Positions 51,005-61,476 of a stretch of 64,000 nt of DNA are shown one piece after another (the stretch's first letter is position 1; each line of letters opens with the position of its first letter). This DNA is from Dipylidium caninum (lineage: Eukaryota > Platyhelminthes > Cestoda > Cyclophyllidea > Dipylidiidae): positions 992,001-1,056,000 of the forward strand of contig QEYB01001312.1 in the NCBI GenBank assembly GCA_017562135.1, in the 5' to 3' direction. The notes under the pieces are model-generated. The model ran no database searches and was not told the origin of the DNA. It saw only the letters and a list, made by a program, of their open reading frames with translations. Made by a program: the position numbers and the translations under genes.

Positions 51005-54000
51005 CTACTGCCTCGCTTTGGCCTCCTTCTTTGCCTTCCGTAAACGTCGTTTCGCAAAACACAGTCTTCTCTGCAGTCGAATGTTGTTGAAAAACCATCC
51101 GATGTCACGACGTAGTGTGGCGATGTCGAGGAGTATTAGACACACGAAGAAGATCACGATAATGATAATGCATACACCACCGAGTTGGCTGGCGGACGGG
51201 GCTTCTATAGTTGGCGGGACGTAGCGCCCAGATGAACTTGTAGACAAGTTTTCCGCTTTCTCTGTTTCAATGAAACAAGAGCCCTTTACTTTCTTTAGAA
51301 CCTAACTCTTATGCATACGAATTACTTCTTCCACCGGTTGTACTGACTGCAGTATTCCTCTTTCCTCAGTCACATCGGTTCTTTCGTCTGCCACTGCACA
51401 ACCTAGTAGAGGAGGCGGCCAACCTTACTGTTTTCTGACCATATTTCTCTAATACGGTTGCTATTGGACCATAGCAAAATCATTGGCCGACCTACTTCCC
51501 ATATAAGCATCTTTCTTTTTGCGGTTGGTTGAGGGGAATATCTGGTCTGGAGAAGGCAACTGTCATCAACCAGTTGTGTGTGTCCACTGCTCCATCGAGC
51601 CACAGTTCCTGAAACTTACTAATGCATCCAGAGAGCTGCGGACGCCATCGACCTATGGGACCGCAGGTGAGATTCTGGTCCGGTGTCTTGGTCACGCTTT
51701 CGTAGCCCTTCGCACAGACGTACCGTATCGTCGTGAGATACGGATGGGGCAGAGGCTGCAATCTGGTCAACGTCACTTTGGTTCCATTTGCAAACGAAAC
51801 GGTGAAGTTGGGCTCTATGTGGTAATGGTCCTTTACGAGTGCATTCTCGTACATGCAGGTGACCGCTGAAAATGCCAATTCATCTTATTAGTCCCTTGAT
51901 CCCCATAGCTTAGGCTTTGCGTCTCCTCTATTTAATGGATAAAGTGGATGTGTATGCATTATGGACCGCAAGCCCCACGAGATGGCGACTACTCCTTGGC
52001 GTTCCCGTGGGTGGAGGTTCAACTTATCGACAACAGGGCGCCTCATTCCAAATTCCCAGTGGTGGCGCTCATGGCTAAAGTTGACAGCAGCTTCAGGACA
52101 TCATTCTAGCAATTTGAGAGGTGCTAGTTCACAAATCTGCCAAAAGCCCGTTTGTTAGAGTCCACTTGATTTTCGGTTGGGTGGAGAACTCAAATTCACA
52201 TGTGGCGTTGAGTAGAAGATGGTCGCTCGGTCGAACACCGAGAATCGCCGACCATAGTAACAGTTCAAACCGTTATTTAATTTTGATTCACGAGTTCTTC
52301 CACTTTACTGCAAAGTCTGATAAACTTGGAGCCTCGATGACGATCCACGCTGCGTGAGGGCAGAATTCGTTTGAGCTTACGCCTCGGTCCTCAAAACAAA
52401 CCATAATTAATTGAAATCCTTACTTCACCACTTCACTATTACTGTCTTGTCAGATTCGGTTCCCATGGTCACTCGCTTTATTGTAATCTCTGAATGGAGG
52501 ACGAGCGCACCTTGAGTTATAAAACTGTCAAACTGAGAAAGACTCCCCACTTGGTGGCTCGAAATTTCCTTCGGACCTGCTTTAAAGGCAGTCCCAGTAA
52601 AATAAAGCCCACTAGTCGTGAGTCTGCAAAACTTATTCTAAAATTGCGCACAAAATATCAAAGCAATCTAGGTCCCATTTGAGCTAAAGTTGTATGAAAA
52701 TAAGAACAAAAGGTACTCATTACAGTGGTGCACTTTTCTGTCACATGTACGACTCCGAGGACACTCACGTTGGCAAGAAGCTGGCAGAGGCAACAGTGTT
52801 CCGCCGTAGCCCCGCCATTCCCCCCTATTTTCGTCTCCTGCCATGAGGGCGCATTCAACGTGCTTCTCGAAGGTGTGGTCAGTGTAGAAGTAGGCGTCGA
52901 AACACCGGTAGGCCACTACGTTGCCGTACTGGCTGAACTGATTCAACTGCAGAGGCCCGAACTCCTCCTCCGTTAACCGGCTTCGAGCACTGACCAGTGA
53001 GGCCCATTTCGGAACCATCGCATTCATCTCCGTCTCGTTGCATCGAATGGCTGAAATAGCGTTAAAGGAAATCGTTTCAGGGACTTCTATTCCATGCTAC
53101 CTGCTGGCCAGGGACAACTCCCACATGCTACATTAAAAGCAAAATGCGTTTCTTCGCCCCATGCCTGGTTTGTACTTTGCGCTGCTCATCAAAGTTTGTC
53201 CTCTCTATGCCCTTAGAGATAGTGTTGCTGGGACTATCGTCAGGTGTGTGCCTTTAACTTGATCCTTTATTTCCCCTTTGAGGCCGGTGGCGGTCTTGAT
53301 GCACAAAGTCACCCATGGACTAAATAGGGCAATCCCAACCCACTGAGGCCGGGGAGTATTACCATCAGGAAGAGGCCATCTAAACGATGTAAAAACCTAA
53401 TTTGGCTGTCTTTGACCAACTTGGATGTCAGAGAAGGGAGCCTTCTAATTTGAGCTCATAAGATGTCACCCCCGTGAAGTATTTTGGGACAATGTTAACC
53501 AACAATCTGCGTTTCGAAATGTCTTAGGTAAAAGTGATTATTCGTAATGGTATAAAATTTATGGTGCGTTGGTCACTCAGAGGAGCTCGCCAGGTGCCCA
53601 TCGCGAAGGGAGACCGACCTACCACTGCACACTTGACACGGCCCGGGATGCCATAAACCCTGAAAGGGACTGTTGGGCATCGAGAGACACTGCATGTTCC
53701 CCGTTCGTTGCGTCATATCCAGGGCGTAGGCAAATCCCCTGCGGCACCCTACAGTCACGTTTTCACCGTACTTAAAGTGGACCTTGTCGTGGGGCCTGAC
53801 ATTTCCACTTTCCACGTTACACAAGGAGGTGGAGTTCAGCTCGCATGTCAATTCTGTAGAGCAGAAGAAGGAGAGAAAGAGGCGTGAATGGTAAGGGTTG
53901 TCCCTCTGATACAGATTGGATGTCTCAAACAAGTAATACTAATAAGAAAACCAAGGTAGAGACCAGAAGCAGCGAGGGACAACCCAACCACACGCCCTGG

Positions 54001-56997
54001 CCTTCTCTCCCTCCGCTGTTCGGCTGAGTGTCAATTTCACCAGGCGGCGCCATTTCTCGAATTATACGACTGAGAAAGGAGTGCACATATCTCGAAAAGT
54101 CTACCGGCGGCATGTTCTCCCCATTAATGTTTAGATTCCCACTGTTCATTAATCCTTTCCTGACAATAAAGTAGGGCAGTAATAACTCTACGCAGGACAT
54201 TATGGACTCCAACAAAATCCAACATAACATTCCCTGCCATTTGGCTAATAACACCTTTAAAGTGGGGACCTGACGGGCAACGACTCACCGTCGCACTTGT
54301 TCAACTCAGCACCGCCGTAGATGAAATTGACTGCGAAATAGGAGGGGTCCGCTTCGCTTGCGGTCGTTCGTTGTCCAGCACACTTATACTGGCCTAGTGA
54401 AAGACCGACGTCTACGTTGTTCCTCACTGTCGAGGAGGCGTTGGAAAGAGGTCGAGGGTAAAAGCCCGGTTTGCACACCGCGTTCACGGTCGTGCCTGCG
54501 TGGGCCTTTGTGGGCCTAAACTCCATTGTTTGTGGGTCGAAACCTCCGGGTGGATTCTCGCAGTCATTTACTGGGGAGAAGGGAGATTTCAGTGTGCGGA
54601 AAGAACTGTACGATCCAAGATTATGATCGTGCCTAAGGCCCATAGATCTGAGTGAACGCACTCCGCAGAAGCACGCTGAGTGCCTCACTTGTTGTGTCAA
54701 CAGACGGAGGGACGGACTGCTGTTGTTTGTTAGCGCTTCTGGGAAACACATTTATTCCAGTATTAACAGCTCACTGAGGTCGTAAATGCAGGGTCCACTA
54801 GACAATTCTGTCTCCTTTGGAATTAAACAAAATATATTTTTCCTTAGCTTAACTACCGTTACTTAATAATATATATGCCATTATTAATATTGGTTTCATG
54901 ATTGTTAGAGGGCAATTTGCATATCCTATTTTTGAAAAGACAAGTGTTAGTCTGAGGGTGCTCAGCCCGAGTAATACGGCGGATGGGACAGGATTTTCCA
55001 GCCTCGTTCTTCAATTATTTGACGAGTCACCATAGCAGCGCGTGGCCTCGCACCATCAGGATGCAGTATGATGTCCTTCCTCTCAAGCATCGGTCTCCTT
55101 TTGAATGATCCAATTTGTGACAATATTTCCTCGAAACGAGTCTTCAGTTCTCGAGTGTTACACCATACACACCACAACTTTCTCTTATTCAGAGTCGAAT
55201 TTGCTTTAGAGGTGGAAGGGCCGGGTTCTCCGGCTTTACCACATGCCCCTTTTTACGACCTTTTCATAGATAATCCAATTTTAGTTTCAGTTAGCATCCG
55301 ATTCGAGATGCTGCGGAAATGCGCAGCTGACTGCTCGATGGTCCAAATTCTTCTCATTGCACTGATGTGACCCCCATCTCGAATATTCCCACACCAATTT
55401 CTTCTTCCGAGGTGATTTTTGAGCTGAAGTGAACATTTCTGCGATCTTTAGTGTTGTCAGAAGAGAATCTTGTTCCAAGATGGTCTCAACAACATCGTCG
55501 TCGATCAAAGACGGTCGCCCAGAACGTGACTTAGCAGAAAGATGAAAGTCACCTCTTTCGAATTTTTAGAGCCATCCTCTTCATGTTCTATCAAAAATCG
55601 TGCCTTCACCAAACGCCTTTACCAAATTTCCACATGCTTCTGTAGCGTTTCTTCCTTGTTGAAGTTTGTAAAAAAAAACAGTGACTCAAATGAACTTCAT
55701 CAGTAGCCATGGGCTCAACATCGCCTCTCACCACTGAAGGCTAACGTGAATCAACCTTGTTTTGGTTAGTAGCCACATCAGTGCGCATACCTTGAGCGAT
55801 AGCAATAGAGAGCCGTGCATGAGCCAAGTGAACGTGGACTACATGCCAAAAATTGTTGTCATAGAAACGGGCAGAACTTGCCGATGGATGCGATATGGTA
55901 GAGGTAGTAGTCAGGACGAAAGCCCACCTCTGTGCTCGCAAATAGTCGCTTGAGGCTTGTTGCAGGCATCCTCCTCCACAGCCGCCTTCGTTGTCCACTG
56001 AAGACGGACGCGTTCGCTGGTGTAGAAGGCGACTAAGCAATTTCCATCACCCGCTCCGCCCCGACCATGGCAGAAAGTCCAAGTTGACTGGTGTTTGGTC
56101 GCTTTGCCACACAAATGGCTGGCTGGAGTCTTCCATATGCGGTACATAGGCAAAACTCGCATTACACTCATTTAATAACCCATTTCCTCTTTAACATTAA
56201 TTACTTTAAGTTGGTGTATTTATGCATCAACCTCGACTTGGTCCACCAGAGGGCGACACTTACCACCTTGGAAAGAAAAGTCCTCACTTCCCACTGTGCT
56301 GTGCTAAATTATTGCACCTCACGTTACTCTCGTAACTTCCGTAACTATTTTGAACGCAGTAAGATACACTCTGAAAAGTCATGTCTCGAAACTTGATAAA
56401 TTTAACTAGCAACTTGTTGGGTGGAAAGCCCCGCCCCCATTTCAGCCTTGCTGGGGTTAAGACAGAGGCACTCACTTTCGCGTCGAGCATTGAGGAATGT
56501 CTTCTCTTTGACCGCTTTCATGATCAGCACTGTCTTAAGGGCCTCCAGGTCATCCGCATCGCGGATTTCAGCAACGGTGACGCTCACAGAAGGGTATTTT
56601 GCAAGGATTCCCCGGCAAATCTCCTGTGCAGCCTCAAATTGGTAGCGCAGCATGGCGGATGCCAGTTTATAGCACTTTCCACTTCGAGATACATAAGTCC
56701 ACGAGCCATCAGCACAGGGGAAATCATAGCTGAGACTTTCGGCCACTTCGTTTTGACAAGTAACGCCTGAAAGTGTTTACTCGACTGCTGAACATTTCAT
56801 AGTTAAACGAGACTAGACGTCGGGGAGGCCTCAGCCACAAACAACTTCCACTTCTTTACCAAACAATGTGGGGCATTTGGAGACGAGGTGTCATGCGCAT
56901 TAGGCCTATGGGATGTGTATTGGAAATGGGAGAGGGAGGTCAACGCACCCTTGAAAATGTGGAGGAGGAAAAGAGTTGACAGGAGGAAGGCAGGCAT
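51005..56997 (-). CDS. C-type lectin / sushi-domain type I membrane protein
   Basis: Surface or adhesion protein. Exons: 56997-56949, 56766-56476, 56155-55928, 54570-54289, 53853-53623, 53050-52769, 51865-51620, 51261-51005; together 1,866 nt, 622 codons. Every intron is phase 1, the usual pattern for shuffled extracellular modules. Domain order: signal peptide (MPAFLLSTLFLLHIFKG); C-type lectin domain over exons 2-3 (CADGSWTYV, GKCYKLA, then GDGNCLVAF and ICEHR); four sushi/CCP modules, one per exon, each with about four cysteines and several N-glycosylation sequons (NVT, NFT, NGT, NLT); one transmembrane helix (GVCIIIIVIFFVCLILL); and a short tail ending in many Lys and Arg. The arrangement recalls Drosophila furrowed and the selectins. 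The middle of exon 3 reads as lectin only in another frame, so the allele may be damaged or misassembled. Ligand unknown; expression at the worm surface is only a guess. Confidence 0.85.
53925..54244 (-). CDS. Possible alternative terminal exon of the lectin/sushi gene
   Basis: Inside the intron after the first sushi exon, an acceptor (ggtgttattag) only 44 nt from that exon's donor opens a phase-1 frame of 105 codons and a stop. It would follow the first sushi module directly. The end of the frame is strongly hydrophobic up to the stop (LLLVSTLVFLLVLLV) after a small-residue stretch (NSGG), which resembles a GPI-anchor signal or a tail anchor. Use of this exon would give a shorter isoform with the lectin domain and one sushi module but without sushi 2-4 and the main membrane helix. 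Splice sites and phase are seen; use of the exon is inferred. Confidence 0.4.
54930..55710 (-). pseudogene. Degenerate mariner transposase
   Basis: Mariner/Tc1-superfamily transposase remnant lying within the third intron of the lectin/sushi gene, same strand. Recognisable blocks in order: start MATDEVHLSH; NATEACGNLVKAFGE; FERGDFHLSAKSRSGRPS; DDDVVETILEQD with LTTLKIAEMF; YSRW and NEKNLDHRAV; AGEPGPSTSKAN; LWCVWCNT; EEILSQIGS; ILHPDGARPRAA (where active copies have H-D-N-A-R-P); and HPPYYSG then APSD near the end. Several stops and frameshifts interrupt the frame, and about 40 codons seem to be missing after LWCVWC, so it spans some 780 bases against about 1,040 for an intact gene. I did not find convincing terminal inverted repeats. 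It is an inactive fossil. Confidence 0.88.
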
Positions 56998-59900
56998 CTC
57001 GCTTCCCGATGTGCCTCTTGCGCTGGCGAATGCGATTACATGCGGATAATAAGGAACACCGTTGCTAGGGCGTACATGCTCGCTATTGTTTCTCCACCCT
57101 ATTGAAGGACATTTCACCGCATCCCACTTGCATTCCATGACGGAAACTTGAACAGCATGGCTGGCATAACAGCTACTACATTGTGCCCATGCACGCTCTC
57201 CGCTATCCAGTCTGTGATTTTGTGGAAAGCCCCAGTAGCAAGCGTAGTCATACGAAATCCATTACAATGCATCTAACTGGTCATTCGTGTTAATGATTAG
57301 TATATTTCCACCTCTTCCCCGGCGATTGACAAAATTTGCTGGTGTAAATGAGAAGTGTTGAGATATCGAGGCGTCAGACCCACTTTCTCCCCACAATATT
57401 TCGATGACACTAACCTTTTGTCCCCAGAGAAGATTCAGGTCCACTTTCTCCCTACCATTTCAGTAACTTCCTTTACCACTGATTAGAGTCTGGTCAGTCC
57501 CTTTCCTTCATCATGAGCTTTTAAGCGTCAACTTATGACATTACCAGATCCTGATCGCAGGCAGAGTTTTGGATGAGTATATTCTCAATCGCGGTCTGCT
57601 TCCCTTGACGTCCGCCATTTCCTCGAATGGAATTTCGACGTCCTGAGCTCGCAGATCACTAAGACGCCAAGGCGATGGGCGAACCCAAGTGGATTAGGGA
57701 AAAGTGTTGACAAAATGTTTACATTAAATGATCTCCACCGCGCTGTGGAAGGATGAAGAGCAAGACGGTGTGGCCTGGGCAAGCAATTCATCCTGGCAGG
57801 CACCAAGCGGTGACCTCCATCTCTCTTCGGCGGCCACCGTTTGAAACGCTTATTCACAAGTGTTTAGTGACTAGATGCAATGGCAGTAGATCTCGCACAA
57901 CGCAACCACGCCTGGACACCTTTAATCGGATGCACTGCACCGGCCAACAGGGCGAGAAGTAGCGCATAAAACTCCATTGCGTTAATAGCAGCAGGCTCTT
58001 CAAATGTTCTTCTTGGAGGATAGCTTAGCCGACATGGCGTCACACTTTGAAGGCCAAATTTAATGAAAAACGTGTAGTTTGTGATAGTTTGATTACTCTT
58101 TCTTGAAGAAGACTAAAATGGTTGAGTCGTCCATGGTGAAAAATTCCCTCGTTTCTGCTTCTCCAGGAGGAATATAAGGAGCTTTGGATTCTCCAAATGC
58201 TCTGCTGCGACCTATCATCTCCTATCTCCCTGGATGAGGCATTCTTTCCTCACATGGTGGCAGAGAGAGGACGAAGACGGTTTCAGCTGCCGGTAGTGTC
58301 CGCAGCTACCGCACCCGTCCGCCGGCAGTGACTTCGCCGGTGATGACACCATCTCCGCACCGGCTCATTCAGTCTAGGTGTACTTGAAGTGAACACTACC
58401 TGGCGCCACTCCAAATAGGTGACGGAGTCGTCGTCCGCGTTTGTAGTAGATGAATTCTGTGTTTTAAACTATAATTCCAAAAGGGGGGGGAGGAGGAGGA
58501 AGAGTGCATCGAGCTCGCAAAACACTCAAATTCGCGTCTTAGCAGTGTCGTACAGCGGGATTTCAACGAACTGCTCATCAAAGACTTGTTTTCTATCGGT
58601 GTGCCGATGGCTGAACAACATGGTCTGTGGTGAACAATGGAGCACTGAGTTATCTGTGGTAGGACATTCACGAACGTCGTTGGAGAACAGCGAGGAAGAA
58701 ACGAGTGTCCTTCCAGTCAGCGGTACGTTCTCATAACAAACTATTCACCTTCGTCTGCCATATTTCTGATATCGCCCATTCCAACGGATTTACAATGCTC
58801 CCTTTAACTTGTATTTGCTGAGAGTCTACCGTAGAATAAAGTACTCCCATTAACTTTTTCTTATTTCCTCAAATTCCTCTCCTTCCTCACAGACATAGGT
58901 GGTCCTACCCATGGATTGAAAGTAGTTATTTACTCGAATTCTACCCGACCACTCATGGCCTCCGGGGTCTTTCCTCAAAATCGCCCTCTGCTTTCTGCTG
59001 CCGGGATTCATTTGTCAACCGCAGCAAAGAAGTAAGGAGATCTCAACTTCCATTTTATGATAAGACTTCGAAGTCGATGGCCGCAACCTCGATCCTAAGT
59101 TGTAGAACTAAGAAACCAGAGGACGGGTTGTAACTGCAAGCGCAAAATTGCACTCTTAAGAAGGAGGCTAAGTTAAGAAAATACATATTCCTCTAAGATT
59201 TGGGCTTTACCCAGGGGAGCAGTAAGAAGCGACGAGGACCCACCTCCTGCCTCGATAATCGCTGCTTCCGGTGATGCATCCTCAATTTATGACTATTTCC
59301 AGCACCGACACGTCTGCGGAATCAAACTGATAGGTTTTCCACCATCTAGAGGCGCACCCACCGTTTCGTGCATTCCCCGCCGCACTGCGGCACGGACACT
59401 TTGTCCAGGAAAAGCGTTTAGACGTCATTTACCGCCTAAAGCATAGGAGCAGCGATAATGCTAGTTGATCAACAAACGATATTACAATCGCCGCTCCTCC
59501 ACAATTTTAGCATTGTCCGCTGGTCATTGGCTCGGTTTTCGTTGAGACTCGTTGCACTGATTGCTCTGTACGCTTACCAGCCGAGAGAATTTTTACGTAC
59601 CCAAAGTATATTTCAAGTGGACCCATCACCAGGGCACCGGAACCCACTGCAGAATGGGCTGATTCGCCCTTTTAGTCTTACCATACGGCCGAAGAATATG
59701 GAACATGGAAGAATGACATGAGTGAAATGAGTATGGTTTCGACTTGCACCATTTCAGGTTGGCGAAAGGACTCATGAAACACTAGTTCTGTCTTCAAGAA
59801 AATACTGCCACCCAGACAAGGGTTCTACCTTTTTCTGAACCTTTGACCAAGGTCTTCGAGCTTTCTTCCAACCGCCTCCAGGACTATTTATCTTCGATGA

Positions 59901-61062
59901 TATCGGGCTACTCAGCAGCACGACAGCCTTCTAGGCGAAGTGTGTAAGTGCGTGTGACTGGCCATCTATCCTCCCTGTAGGAAGGGGCTGCTATTAACAA
60001 TCTGCAAATAATGGCTTGCGTACACGATGGGCACAATAAATTGTGCTTTCTTCTCTGCTTCTTCCGTCCCCCCTTCTTTATGAGTCGCGGACGTTTAAAT
60101 AGCTGACAAAGCTAAATTTGAATCGCAGTCGGATTCTCAACTATCTCAACTCATTCCATTCTTGGGAAGGAAGAATTTCGGGAGAAGGCTTGATTCCTGA
60201 CTTCTCTCTTCCGCAATGTTAGCCGTTTGTGCATGGCCCTACTGTATCATTTCAACCTCATCATTCTCCTCAAGAGCGACTTTGATGCAAATAGGCGCCT
60301 CATATCATTCTCCCGTGGGTATTCAGATGGCACTGTTGAACTAAAACCCTTCGCCATAACAACCTTTGACTCTTCACTCGGGAAGATACTTCATATTCTT
60401 GCACCAATAAATGTAAATTCCAAATTACCATGATATAACATGGAAGAGGGGTTGATAAATGCATGTCTGGAGAGAATTTGCGGCCTCGCGAACAATGTTT
60501 ACCTCCATTTCCTACTGCCTCACTTTATTACCCCCTTATTTCCATTGACATCTGCGTAACCGAATTGTCTTACATCGCCGTTCTCTTTCTTTAGCCAATG
60601 ACTTCTGCCTCCCTGGAACCGAGTCAGAGATTCCGTTGCTATTAGTGATGCAGCCGATGTCCGCCCACTTGGAAAAACGTATGGAGATAGTCGTCGCTGA
60701 AATCAAGCCATCGGCCAATTCGTGTACGCCCAGTCGTATGGTCGGGTGCTCCACTTTACTGGAGATTGTTTTATTGAGCTAGTTAACTGCTTTGAACCCT
60801 GTAATCATGACATTTTCTCGCTTTCAGACTGTCTTCCCATGAGGACGAGGGAGAGAAAGTATTTTGTGCGGTATCCTGGACTTTGTTAACTAAAATTCAT
60901 AGATAGATTTCCAATCATATTTTCAACTTTACCATTCTTATACTACTAATCGTCTCGTGATTGGCTCAGAGGCACCGGCCAATCGGGAGGGCGACCTGAG
61001 GTACGTGAGCCTAGGAATACTGGCGGCATCAGTCCCGTGAGTTACAATGTTCGCACACACGG
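56998..61062. other. Divergent intergenic region between lectin/sushi and TipE-like genes
   Basis: No gene is established here. Two open stretches look somewhat protein-like: a plus-strand frame from about 58129 to 58332 preceded by a good acceptor (ctgcttctccag, then EEYKELWILQMLCC), and overlapping plus and minus frames at 58419-58736 that cannot be told apart by eye. Neither joins to a consistent multi-exon model. Promoters of both flanking genes are expected near the two ends. Confidence 0.4.
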
Positions 61063-61476
61063 ATGTGGAGCGGGAGGAGGCGACGGAAACGCGGTGGAGG
61101 CAGTGGTGCAGGCGGTGGGACGATGACAGTGCTGTTCTTGGCGGCGTCGAGATGGAGGGTGGCGGCCCGTGTGGTGTACATCGGAGGCGCGACGCTACTC
61201 ACCTGTGCTCTCCTCCTGGAGGGCATTTTCGTGCGTCTCCTCCTGGTCCCGTACCTGCGTGAGGCGGAATTCACACCGACACAATGCCACCTCCGCAATA
61301 CGTTCTACGAGACACGGGCTGGTTTACAGCGCTGTGAGAGCCGCTGTGCTAAGCTCGTCTCCAGCTTTCCATGTCTCGTCGTTCGAGTCCGCTTCAAGAG
61401 ATCCAACGATGGTTCTTGGCACACTGGCTACCTGTTCGATCAAATCATTTCCTTCCAAAAAAGGGAGCCTTTTTTC
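61063..61476 (+). CDS. TipE/BK-beta-like channel auxiliary subunit, first exon (partial)
   Basis: Probable two-pass membrane auxiliary subunit of voltage-gated or calcium-activated channels. Two in-frame ATGs are possible, 61063 and 61123; the first gives a basic Gly/Arg-rich start. A long hydrophobic helix (IGGATLLTCALLLEGIFVRL) is followed by VPYLREAEF and an extracellular cysteine pattern C-x12-C-x3-C-x8-C ending in a PCL-x-V-x-V strand (SSFPCLVVRVRF). That topology and cysteine spacing are those of insect TipE and vertebrate KCNMB proteins after their first membrane helix. A strong donor (ttttttc then GTGAGT) closes the exon at 61476 in phase 0. The second membrane helix and remaining cysteines are not visible downstream, so later exons probably lie beyond 64000. 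The resemblance is by pattern, not by long identity. Confidence 0.5.

Noticed and set aside
50347..51108. Long open frames on both strands, one with repeated Pro-Ile/Pro-Val or Trp-Glu units
   Set aside because: They are translations of the TTCCCA/TTCCTG repeat and the purine tract and overlap the true last exon of the lectin/sushi gene.
58129..58736. Protein-like stretches on both strands (EEYKELWILQMLCC on plus; DEQFVEIPLYDTAKTRI on minus)
   Set aside because: The two strands compete, no consistent exon chain could be built, and no family is recognisable.
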